From Paraphoma chrysanthemicola (taxonomy: Eukaryota > Ascomycota > Dothideomycetes > Pleosporales > Phaeosphaeriaceae), in NCBI GenBank assembly GCA_020744225.1, contig JAGMWG010000015.1, positions 744,001 to 808,000 of the forward strand: 64,000 bases of DNA. The letters run 5' to 3'. A program made the position numbers and the translations under genes. The notes beneath the pieces are model-generated. The model did not search any database. It saw only the letters and a list, made by a program, of their open reading frames with translations, and was not told where the DNA came from. Of this stretch, positions 11,585 to 21,005 are shown in pieces; the stretch's first letter is position 1, and every line of letters begins with the position of its first letter.

Positions 11585-12056
11585 GGTGGGGGTGTGGTCG
11601 TGTGCTGCTGTGCGTCTGAGGTCGCCAAGATGTGCTGAAGTCAATCGCTGGGAGGGGTTGGCTATTCTGGTGGCGGTTGTGCAGGTCGAGTGTGGAGAGG
11701 AAATGGTGTTGCGAAGTGACTTTAATCGTGCCGAAGTGGTAGGGTTCCCTCACCATTGACGTTGTTGGGCTTGGCGCGGCTAGACGCAGGGCTAAAACCA
11801 TGGATTTCGAGTTTCAGTTGCATGTGCAAGGGCGTCATGGTAATTGGAAGATTACTGTGTATACCGGCATCGTCAATTTTAATTTGCAGGAGAGAAATTG
11901 CACAGATGGATGGAAACGTTCAAGAATTGCTCTTGCGAGCTCGTGCAAATTAAAGTTTCCCTACTATGGTGTTCTCTCGCAAACGCCTGACCCGGGGTAT
12001 CAAATGCGATATGCATATATAGTACATGAGTAGCTCAATGGCTTCTCAGAGACGAC
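11585..12056. other. intergenic
   Basis: This holds the promoter of the minus-strand ArfGAP gene and the 3' flank of the minus-strand gene ending at 12057. No coding feature is supported. Confidence 0.45.
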
Positions 12057-12773
12057 TCAAGCAGGGCGAAACCTCCAGTCGTCCCAATCTTCATCCTCCG
12101 AGTCACTCCCGTCATCTTCACTCAGCGGAGCAGAGTGCAGTGCAATGTCTGCTGTGGTAGCTTGTGCATGCTTCAGCCGCAATGCCTCCCTCTGGTCGCG
12201 CAGTCTTCTGACCCTCTCCTCCAAGCCCTCCATCTCCTCGAACTCGTCCTCCAGTGCCCGTGCAGCGTCTTCCTTCTCGCCCTCCATTTCTTCATCCTTG
12301 CGCGCTCTCTGTGCGCTTTGCTCCTCTCGTGCTTGTGCGGCGATTTCAGCGGCCGTCATGGGTTTGGCCTCTATGACTGCGCCCGAGGCGTAGGTGGCTG
12401 CAGGCGGTCGCTGCTGCTGGATCTCGGTCATGAAGGCATCGAGCTCGGCCTCGGCTGCAGCGTCTAAAGGCGGTGCCTGTGGAGTGGAGAGCTCTGGTTC
12501 TCGCGTGTCGGCTAGCGACGCGCTGTCGTGTGTCGTGCTGGATGGGTCGGTCGCTTCTTCTTCTTGGTCCTGCGCTCCTGCATCGAAGAAACCAGCCGGT
12601 ACGCCCACTTCCTCCTCGGTGCGTGTCCGTTTCCGCTCCTCTGCGCTGTCGTCCGCCGCCTTGCGCTTCTTTGACGTGGGTACTGCAGCGGGCGCGGCCG
12701 ACTGCTTCTGTGGTTTTTGCGCCTGTTGTCGCGCCGCCCGCTGCTGACGGAGCAGAGTCCGCGCGTCGGCCAT
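12057..12773 (-). CDS. CCDC16/ZNF830-like nuclear coiled-coil protein
   Basis: Single exon, 238 aa, ATG at 12773 (MADARTLLRQQ). The sequence has a basic N terminus, a nuclear-localisation-like SKKRKAADD, the conserved GVPAGFFD block at about residues 57-64 and a long charged helix with KDEEMEGEKEDAARALEDEF. It ends in an acidic SEDEDWDDWRFRP tail. GVPxGFFD plus a terminal W..WR is the hallmark of the CCDC16/ZNF830 group linked to pre-mRNA splicing. The N-terminal zinc finger of the animal protein is not present, as is usual in ascomycetes. It is divergent from BYE1, with about 640 bp between the two start codons. Confidence 0.75.
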   Translation of the reverse strand: MADARTLLRQQRAARQQAQKPQKQSAAPAAVPTSKKRKAADDSAEERKRTRTEEEVGVPAGFFDAGAQDQEEEATDPSSTTHDSASLADTREPELSTPQAPPLDAAAEAELDAFMTEIQQQRPPAATYASGAVIEAKPMTAAEIAAQAREEQSAQRARKDEEMEGEKEDAARALEDEFEEMEGLEERVRRLRDQREALRLKHAQATTADIALHSAPLSEDDGSDSEDEDWDDWRFRPA

Positions 12774-13413
12774 GTTGATTTGAAGAAGTTTCGAAGGTTC
12801 TGGAAAGTCGACACTATCTTTGGGGACGTCTTTCGTTGTTGTGGACAGACACGGGCGGCTGCATGAGGAATGACTTCAGAGCCAGGGTCCAGCCGAAGCT
12901 CGCAAGTGGCAAGGTTCAGTCGCGCCGCTTAGGCCGTCAGCCGGCAAAAGCTCTGGGAGCTCCCACCTTCTCCTCACGTCAACACCCACACGACACGCCG
13001 TGACTCCGCACCACGCGCCCGCCATCCCACATCACAAGCTTTCACAGCACTGCGCAAGCTGTTTCGCGCACTCACAGCAAACTCTTCACACATCATTGCC
13101 CTCGCTGACACCGCCCGCGCGTGACGGTAGCTCTGCGCCCAAAGGTTCGCGCACGAGAGGAAGCCACGACCGTGCAATCGGCAGTTGCACTGCGCATCGC
13201 ACCCGCCGCTCTTAGAGGCAGGCAGGAGGCATCGTTGCGCTGGGAGAGGCCGTAGAGGGACTGGATCCGCAGACTGTCCGATTGTCCGCGCAGCACCGCC
13301 AGACGGCGTGCGGCATTCCGTAGAGAGATTTTTTTGAATTGTTGCGCACATAGAATAAGCTGCAATTGTGGTCGCGTCTTCGTTTCTGAGCCCATCGCCT
13401 CGTGTTCAACACC
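12774..13413. promoter_or_regulatory. divergent promoter region (CCDC16-like / BYE1)
   Basis: This 640-bp region lies between two head-to-head start codons (12773 minus, 13414 plus) and probably carries both promoters. No clear TATA box was seen and the long antisense frames here look spurious. A pyrimidine-rich stretch with short CA/CT runs lies at about 13000-13110. Confidence 0.45.
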
Positions 13414-16155
13414 ATGACCGGTAAGCAGACACCTACACGTACTGCGGCGTTGCGCGGAGTGCACCCTCGACCGCGCCAGAGCACGCGGACGACACCCCCA
13501 ACAAGACGCGCTGATGCTGATGTCGCTGCTGTAGACGAGACACGCCGCTCTGGCCGCGCCAACAAGGGCCAGCACACCAAGAACCTCGACCTCGCTGAAG
13601 AAGCCACCACGCCGAAGCCGGTGACGCAGCCCAAGGCCGGCAAGAAGGGACAGCCCAAGGGCAAAGGCGATGTCGGCCGCGCGCAGTCGTCGCAGTCGGC
13701 CGACCAGGACGACGACGAGGAAGAGGATGCCATCATCCGCTGCGTGTGCGGCGACCAGCGCGACATCCGGGGGCGGCAGATGATCTGCTGCGACAAGTGC
13801 GAGGCATGGCAGCACAACAAGTGCCTGGGCCTGCCCGAGGGCGACTACTGGGAGGGCAAGTCGTACTACTGCGAGCAATGCAATCCGCAAGACCACCAGG
13901 AGCTGCTGGCGGCCATGGCGCGCGGCGAGAAGCCGTGGGCGCGCAAGAAGGGCTCCAAGCCGAAGCCTCGCCCCAGCGACGTCAAGCAGGACGAGAAGCC
14001 AAAGACACCACAGCCCACCGCAGAGGACACGCCACCGCAGTCGTCTGCGCCGCCCGTGCAGGCACCCACCCCGACACCGGCGCCCCTCGCAGTCGAGACG
14101 TCGGACGCATCCAACGGACAGCCCGAGGCAAAGGTACCACCACATATATCCAACCGCACCACAGATGTATCTATTCTGACACGTGACCAGGGCATCAAGA
14201 GCCAGCCGCAGTCCCCGGTCGGCGAGAAGCGCCGCCACGAAGTTCCTGCTGAAAAGGCCAACGCGAGTAAGAAGCGCAGAAAGTCGAGCCAGCACCAGGA
14301 GAAGACCGCACCGCAGACAACATCATCGGTGTCGGACATTGACGCCCTTCCGCCGACCCAGAAGCCTTTCGCCGAGAAGCTGCGCGACGTCCTTGCGCCA
14401 CTTATCAACACCGCGTCAGACGCGCGGGGCTATCGCATCCCAGATGGCGAGACAGCAAAGTCTCTCGCGTCGCGACTCGCCCTCAGCGTCAACGTTGCTG
14501 CTGCGAGCCACTATGGCGACCCAGAGGGCGGCGACTCGGCCTTCTCTCAGCGCCTGCGTGCCATCATGTTCAACGTCAAGAAGAACGCCATTCTTGTCGA
14601 TCGCATGCTCTCCGGCAGCCTCAAGCCGCAAGAGCTGGCCACCATGCCCACCGAAGAGATGGCGAGCGAGGACAAGCAGCGAGAATTTGCCGCGATGCGC
14701 GAGGCCGCCGAGAAGCAAATGATCCTGACTGAAGAAACTGGCCCGAGGCTGCGGAAGACGCACAAGGGCGAGGAAATCGTTGGCGATGACAATCTCGATA
14801 GCCATGAATTCCGACAACCAGAGCAACGGGAGAAGGAAAGTGCCAGCGAAGATGTCTCGATGCAATCGCCCGTGGGCCATCGGCCTCCTGAGAGCCCGGC
14901 AGACGCTACACACGGACCCCTTTCCCTCGACACCTCAGCCACTCCGACTGACAGCGCTCGCCGCCCGTCGACCAATTTCGACATCCACTCCGTATTCGAC
15001 AAGGTCAAATCGCCTCAGCATGACCAGCAAACCTTCCTCCTCCGGCGGCAAAGCTCCATGCAGATGCAGGAAAAGCCACAGACTGCGGTAGACGATGCCG
15101 ACGTTGACCGCCTGCTCAAGGACGAAGACAACGATGTCGACATGGCCGGCTACTCATCAGATCCCACAGTCTGTTGGCAAGGATCCATCAACATGCAGTC
15201 GATGCAGCCCTTTGACGCTGTAGCCCGGTTCGTAGCAGGCGGCGACTTTGGCCAAGTTGTGCCGTGGGAGAAGCTGATCTCCAACGTCGTCTCTGTCCAA
15301 GGCCGCATTGAGAGCGCCAAGGGCGACGACTATATCCGTGGCATAGGACACTCCGAGTCGTTTGACGTCGCTGTCCTTGCCCTCAGCCCCGTTACCAATG
15401 AGGCCCGCGAGGTTATGGACCAGTTCTACACCTACTTCCACTCGCGCGGCCGCTGGGGAGTAGTCCCCGTAGAGAACAGCGGGAACGGAATCATGCGCGA
15501 CCTCTACATTATCCCAATCGAGGCGGGCGGTAGCAACCTGCCATCCTTTATCGATATGCTCGAGTACTGCACTATCGAGACGCCACGGAAAGAGCACATG
15601 GTCCTCCTCGCGCTCGTCGCAAAGCTTCCAGAAGTCAAGCCTGAAGTACCCCAGACCGAGCACTTTGAGCGATACCCAGCCCAGGAAGTCGGAGCTGAAC
15701 AGATCGCCCAACCTGCACCACCTACCAATGGCCCACCACATAACGGGCCCAGTCCATCCCCGGTCAACAATCCCCACGGCCCACAGTACTCCCCCATGGC
15801 CGCCTCGTTTCCCCCTCCTCATCCACAAGGACAATATGGCAACCCCTTCTCCCAAACACCCCCAGTCGGCAATGGCCCACATCACCCGCTCCCGCCAGCC
15901 AACATCCCACCGCACCACCAGATCCCCAAGGCGGTTGAGATCCTAGGACCGTACATTGACGCTCCAGTCATCATGTCCATCCTGGTCGACAATCTGTCCA
16001 AGAACCAGGTCGTGTCGGAACTCCAGATGGCAAATCTAAGACACATTGTAGAAGAGAATCCCGACGCGAGGACGAACTTTTCGGTCTTGACGGAGCATTT
16101 GAGAAAGAAGGCGGAGGCGAATGGACAGATTCAACAACAGCAGCAGCAGCAGTAG
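13414..16155 (+). CDS. BYE1: BYE1-type PHD/TFIIS-central/SPOC transcription protein
   Basis: The open frame from ATG 13414 (MTGKQTPTRT) encodes 913 aa. A PHD finger at about residues 109-157 has the ordered zinc ligands of RCVCGDQ, MICCDKCEAWQHNKC and YYCEQC. A TFIIS central (TFS2M-like) domain at about 305-440 includes KPFAEKLRDVLAPL and VKKNAILVDRMLSGSLKPQE, with TMPTEEMAS. A SPOC domain at about 580-740 includes VCWQGSINMQSMQPFDAVA. This order is that of Bye1, which binds H3K4me3 and RNA polymerase II (family knowledge). The C-terminal 170 residues are Pro/His/Asn-rich and end in a poly-Gln run. A likely 57-bp stopless intron at 14134-14190 would shorten the protein to 894 aa; see findings. 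Confidence 0.93.
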   Translation: MTGKQTPTRTAALRGVHPRPRQSTRTTPPTRRADADVAAVDETRRSGRANKGQHTKNLDLAEEATTPKPVTQPKAGKKGQPKGKGDVGRAQSSQSADQDDDEEEDAIIRCVCGDQRDIRGRQMICCDKCEAWQHNKCLGLPEGDYWEGKSYYCEQCNPQDHQELLAAMARGEKPWARKKGSKPKPRPSDVKQDEKPKTPQPTAEDTPPQSSAPPVQAPTPTPAPLAVETSDASNGQPEAKVPPHISNRTTDVSILTRDQGIKSQPQSPVGEKRRHEVPAEKANASKKRRKSSQHQEKTAPQTTSSVSDIDALPPTQKPFAEKLRDVLAPLINTASDARGYRIPDGETAKSLASRLALSVNVAAASHYGDPEGGDSAFSQRLRAIMFNVKKNAILVDRMLSGSLKPQELATMPTEEMASEDKQREFAAMREAAEKQMILTEETGPRLRKTHKGEEIVGDDNLDSHEFRQPEQREKESASEDVSMQSPVGHRPPESPADATHGPLSLDTSATPTDSARRPSTNFDIHSVFDKVKSPQHDQQTFLLRRQSSMQMQEKPQTAVDDADVDRLLKDEDNDVDMAGYSSDPTVCWQGSINMQSMQPFDAVARFVAGGDFGQVVPWEKLISNVVSVQGRIESAKGDDYIRGIGHSESFDVAVLALSPVTNEAREVMDQFYTYFHSRGRWGVVPVENSGNGIMRDLYIIPIEAGGSNLPSFIDMLEYCTIETPRKEHMVLLALVAKLPEVKPEVPQTEHFERYPAQEVGAEQIAQPAPPTNGPPHNGPSPSPVNNPHGPQYSPMAASFPPPHPQGQYGNPFSQTPPVGNGPHHPLPPANIPPHHQIPKAVEILGPYIDAPVIMSILVDNLSKNQVVSELQMANLRHIVEENPDARTNFSVLTEHLRKKAEANGQIQQQQQQQ

Positions 16156-18058
16156 TTTTGGACAGAGATAAGGTTGCTTATGATACTTGTTTGATGTCAA
16201 AGGAAAAAGTATCACGGTTATTTTCCTGGGCGTTTTTCCGGCGCACGTGTGGATGGACAGACGCGTTTTGGTAGTACTACTGGAGGATCTTTGTGTACGC
16301 TGGCTGGCTGGATTTAGTCGCCCGTTCTTTTCTATTTTGCTTTCGTAGATACCCATCACGCAAAGCGACATCAGGACGTAGGCGCGTTGCGCGTTTTGGG
16401 TGGGAATTCTTGCGCTCTTACTTCTTTTTTCTTCTTTCAATGTACAATTTTTTTTTCCGAGTATTTGATGCTTGACAATGAATGCGATGCGATCTAGTCA
16501 GACCTCTTGCCCGTGCACTTGAGTTTAATGCAGGCTTCGGTGAGAGAGCATCGTTCCAACCTATCCGTGTCAAGCCGACTACAGCCCAAATTCAGCACAT
16601 GCACGTCCCCCTTTGTCAGGACTTCGACATCCCACTGCACGCGTTTTCCACACCGAATCGCAAACCTTCCCAACACAGTAATCTTTTCGGAGACATACGG
16701 ATTGCGAGTATGCAGCAAACTCTCTAGCGTGCTGTTGTACTACTCCCAAATTGTTCCGAAGTACACCACGAATGGACTAGGGCGTGCATGCCGTGCTGGC
16801 AGGATGATGTTGTGTACCTCTCTGTGCGACAAGCGTGGTTCGACGGATGGGAGGGAAGTTTCCCCATTAAGTAATTTCCTGATTAGAGTGACGACGAAAT
16901 CATGGGTCGGTTTTGAACATCCCTGGTGCAGTGGAAGTGGTGTTCGGGGAGAAAAGCCGGGATGTGGTCATGGCTTGTGGTGTGTAACGCTGTGGTCATT
17001 TGTTGGCTTGACTGGTATCTACACTTGAGTCGACAAGTTTCCTAGTTGGGGAATTTTGTTCGGTGGGAGGCTTGTGGTGTCCCACGGGTGTCTTGGATCT
17101 AGACCTGTTCAGCTTTTTGGTGCATTAGTTTTGGTGCATGGGGTAGGGGTACATAGCTGCATGCAAAGCAGACCGTGCGATTGTGCATATATCCAGGGTT
17201 TGCGAAGGAACTTTCCCAATGGAGTAATGTATGATAACGTCGCGGGGAAGGCGTTCTATTCAGACTGTCTGTGCAACTGTTCGTGCGACTAGACATTTAT
17301 CCACACCCGGCATCAAAACTTCCTAATCAAGTATTTATATATGCATGAACAAGGTAGCCAGGGCGAATAATATTTTCACGAGTTTCCATCGAGCAAACAT
17401 GAACCCTTGCCATGATGAAGTGTGTGATACGAGCTATCTAATCTACGCGCGTTGCCACGCAACGTTGTACGCAAACATGGTTATTCTAGTTTCGTGTCGT
17501 GCATCCTATCTACGTCCATGTTAATATTGAACCTGCCCAATAAAGGAATTCACCAATCCACCGCGATTGCGGACATGATGCATGGGATATTCGCACGATA
17601 ACGCAATTTTGGCGGGTCCTCGAGGATGTTCTGGCACATCGCAGTCGTCGCGCTGTTCTATGTCTAACACATCACTTCCCCGATGCGGGTCGCGGAAAGG
17701 CTCACGTGGGCGCTTGTGTGGAGTATGTGTGATCTAGCAATGTGCTGTGATGCCACCCTGCGATTGGTGGGATTTGTGTTGCTTGAATGGGTAGAGTTGG
17801 TTGAGAGCTAGGATCGCAAACAGAGTTTTGTATTCGAGAGTGTAGATTGAGAACCTGGTAGCATAGGACGGACGAGGACAAAGCGAAACGTCAGGATACC
17901 GGGAATGGAACGGTGAATCGTTATGGCTTCGTAGAAGGTTGAGAAGTTGCTCGAAGCTGATTGTAGGTTCTAGAAAGCAGACACTGTGCTTATAACGTGG
18001 TCGTAGGATGCAAGGCCGTCTATCTCGTTTACAGCTCCAGTTCTCTGCCTCAGCAGTT
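16156..18058. other. long intergenic region
   Basis: About 1.9 kb lies between the convergent 3' ends of BYE1 and the minus-strand gene 18059-19261. The BYE1 3' UTR is T-rich around 16425-16460. Open frames are short, or long but without splice or start support; the least unlikely (minus, 16718-16494) is discussed under rejected items. No RNA gene, transposon or repeat was seen. Confidence 0.45.
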
Positions 18059-19261
18059 TCATATGCAATGGCTTTCAGCGACGAACTGTCTTTTCTCCAG
18101 AAACAGCGTACAGGACCATCGAGACGTCGTTTTCGCAACCTCAGCGGCACCACGCGCCGTCGCAAAGACGTGGTCAAGGCTATTGTCGTCGCCTACGGAT
18201 AATACCTGGACAAGTACCTCTCGATCTACCAGGCCTGCAAGCCTTTCTCGCAACATCTGCTTGAAGCGTTTCTCACCAACTCTTGTACCGGTCAAAATGA
18301 TCACTGTGATTCGGGACCGGTATCTTCCAACAAAATTTCGTATTTGAGCTCGGATCTTCATGAACAATAGATCCATCTCCTCTTCAGATGACCCTTTTGC
18401 GAAGCCAAGCTCAGGGTCAATGAGAGCTGCATCAGTACCTGTGTTTGTGCAAGATTTCATGCCTTTGCTTGTTAAACGCAGCGCATCATCCGAGAAGTCC
18501 ATAGCCAGGACGCGCTCAAACGGTAAATCGAACTCCTGCTCCCTATCGCAAACGTAAGGATCCGTGTACGACTTACACAAGCTGTGACCGTATCCTGCAT
18601 AAGCTGATGATGTCGAGTAAAGTTCGTCTGGCTCTTGCATCAAGTTCTTGATGCGCAGGTAATCCAGTACGTCAGTGATCTCTTCTGAAGTCAAGCGCAT
18701 GGAATCTGGAGAGGTGACCACTGCATGTGTTACTCGTTGTTCGGATGGCAATGCCTGCTCGACAGCGATTTTCAGGTCTTGCAGCATCTCTGCGAGAATT
18801 CTTGTTTGTTTGTTTGTAGGAAAGCCGAAGAGCTTGTTGACCATGCGCTGCAGTGCGTTCATGACGTATTGCACCCTGTCATGGGTAGCTGGAATGTCGT
18901 CTGGAAACCTGCTTCTTGGTGTCGTGTGCGAGAGATCTTTCATGAGGTTGAGATACTGCTGTGATCCTTCAACGCGAGCGACAGATTGAATCGTGCCATT
19001 GTGCCATCGGATCGCAGCGGTCCTACATTCACAGTCACTGTCTGCTGTCACACTAAGCCCGGTATTATCAGTACCCGTAGCCCATCTCTAAGGCAAATCC
19101 AATTCCTGATTGCGTCAACTGGTCGTTCGATGGACATGTACTGCTGGCAGAGGACATCGGAAGTAGCCACGCCGATCGGTATTGGAAATGTCGCTCGAAA
19201 GAGCTTGGGTCCCAGAAGTGTGAAAGAACACTAGAAGGACGGCCCGTGGTTTCAAGATCAT
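18059..19261 (-). CDS. fungal protein of unknown function, possible divergent actin/Hsp70-like ATPase
   Basis: Exon 1, 19261-19142, starts with a short hydrophobic leader (MILKPRAVLLVFFHTSGTQA), possibly a signal peptide. Exon 2 is 19087-18059, joined across a 54-bp intron (19141-19088, GTACAT..TTGAC..TTAG). The product is 382 aa. The beginning of exon 2 reads ATGTDNTGLSVTA then AAIRWHNGTIQSVARVEG, which resembles the nucleotide-binding start of fungal Hsp70-like proteins. RLTSEEITDVLDYL, VLAMDFSDDALRLT and VIILTGTRVGEKRFKQMLRE fit the later parts of such a fold (ordered blocks, a second phosphate-like loop). The match is weak, the DxGT loop is not canonical, and I give no function. The exon-1 model rests on splice signals and frame only. 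Confidence 0.6.
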
Positions 19262-21005
19262 CTTGAGATAACACTTGCTTGGTGGGGGGGGGAGAGATAC
19301 TGGGTTAGAGCAGCAATGTCTGCCTACACCGATGGCTGCCTACACCATCTGTGAGAATGAGGCACGGTGCCAAGGTCATGGCCCTCCCAACCGGCAATGT
19401 GTGCTAGGAGTCTGCAGCAATCACTTTGAGAAAACACTTCGTCCAAAGCTGATGACAGAGGGCAAAAGTGTCAGATCGCCTGAGATTACCTTATCTGCGC
19501 GAAGCTCGACTTGTGGTGCACCTGCCTCATTCGCGAGAGCGAATGCTGACTAACTAACCTTGGCGCCTCACATTGCTTCTGCGTCCCTAGGCCGCGGAAG
19601 CGCGCTTCACATCAACCATCGCACCCGTCTTCACGAGATACTATTGCCATTAAGGAAGAAGACGAAGTTCTACTGCAAATGAGCAACACTAGGATGATGA
19701 AAGACTGCTCCCTCAGATCTCACACTGTCACTCATGAACAACTTGACTCCCACCGGAAAATACTCCGCACATGCTGCGCCTCGGCACGCAGATTGCAATG
19801 CATCGCGAAGGATTCAACCGCGGAGCTGGCTAGTCACCGGTGAAGAGATACGACTTTGGAGGCCTGAGATAACAACGCGAGATGCGCATGCTCAACGTCT
19901 GAATGTCGTTGCGGGGCATCGGGGTAGGTGCAAAGAAGATCATCGCCATCACGTCATGAATATCTCCTATCATTTAGCCAGCGTTTCCATTGATGATTGT
20001 GATCAGCACCAGGTTCTACGGCATCTCGAAGCTTGACTGTGGAAGCGCCTCTTTGTATCTGGGCGCGACAAGACACGGCAAGCTGCAAGCGGATGGTCGG
20101 CCTTCTGTTCCTGCATTAGAATGCTCACCCCACCAACACCACCAGCTCGTATATGCAAATAATGAGCCTCGCCAGAATCCTTCGCATCTCCGCGCTTCAA
20201 GCGAAGAAAGCACAACCCGTGGAGACGCGAGCAGCAATATGCATACAACATCTATCGGGGTTTTCTAAGGCTTCGCTGAAGTCCAAGCCTTCGCGCGCGT
20301 GGCATGCAAAACATCATTTCCACATGGTGAAATCGAACGACGCTCGTCTTTATGGTCCCAAACTCCAGGTCGCCAATTCTCGGCTTTCTATTTTCTACCG
20401 TCAGTCTAGGCCTCGTTACCCCTGGATCAACGCCACAAAATGCTTAGCGCACCCCGGCGGGCCCGTTCCGACTACAATCGCACCACTCAACACCAAGATT
20501 CGCCTGTCATGCCTCAAAGCCACACGCGCCTTTTGCAGCTGGCGGTGCAGACGATGGTTAGCTTAGCGGCTCAAGGGCCGTGGCATATCGATATGTCCTT
20601 GCGATCTCAGGCTAGGCTAAACCCTCACTAACGATCTTGAGTAAACCCTTCTACAGTTTGGGAAGGGTCGAAGCGCGTTCCTGCAGAAGCGCTTTTAGCA
20701 CGATCTTGTCAGAAACCAGATCAGGTCAAGTGAGTCCCACCGCTGATTCACGCCCACACATGGCTTGCGTCCCTCGGCAATAGGGCTGTAGCTAGCCAGG
20801 CGTCTCGCTTCTAGCGAAAAACAATGAATGGCTTCAGTATGGGCGCAACAGGGGTCGGATGATAAAGCAGTCGTCCTGTCCTCGTTCTGTCGCTTTTGCT
20901 TCCCAACGACTTTTTGCAGTTTGTTCGTGGCTTCTACAGCCGTCCACTCACTCTTGTTTCTTCGTTATACCTAATACAGTCACTCGTTATTACTTAATAC
21001 CCAAC
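19262..21005. other. long intergenic region
   Basis: About 1.7 kb lies between the divergent starts at 19261 (minus) and 21006 (plus). It contains a G9 tract at 19284-19292 and small spurious frames. No RNA gene or mobile element was recognised. The last 150 bp carry a C/T-rich leader expected upstream of the GH16 gene. Confidence 0.45.

Noticed and set aside
13093..14295. Long minus-strand open frame (400 codons) antisense to BYE1
   Set aside because: It overlaps the GC-rich coding frame of BYE1 on the other strand, has an Arg/Leu/Ala composition typical of antisense shadows, and shows no domain.
16494..16718. Minus-strand frame (74 codons) preceded by a good-looking acceptor (GCTAG) and ending with a Cys-containing tail
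   Set aside because: It could be a 3' exon, but I found no upstream exon with a start, signal peptide or matching donor in 16.7-17.3 kb.
20153..20566. Plus-strand 137-codon frame upstream of the GH16 gene
   Set aside because: No signal, domain or codon-bias support; it lies in what appears to be promoter DNA.
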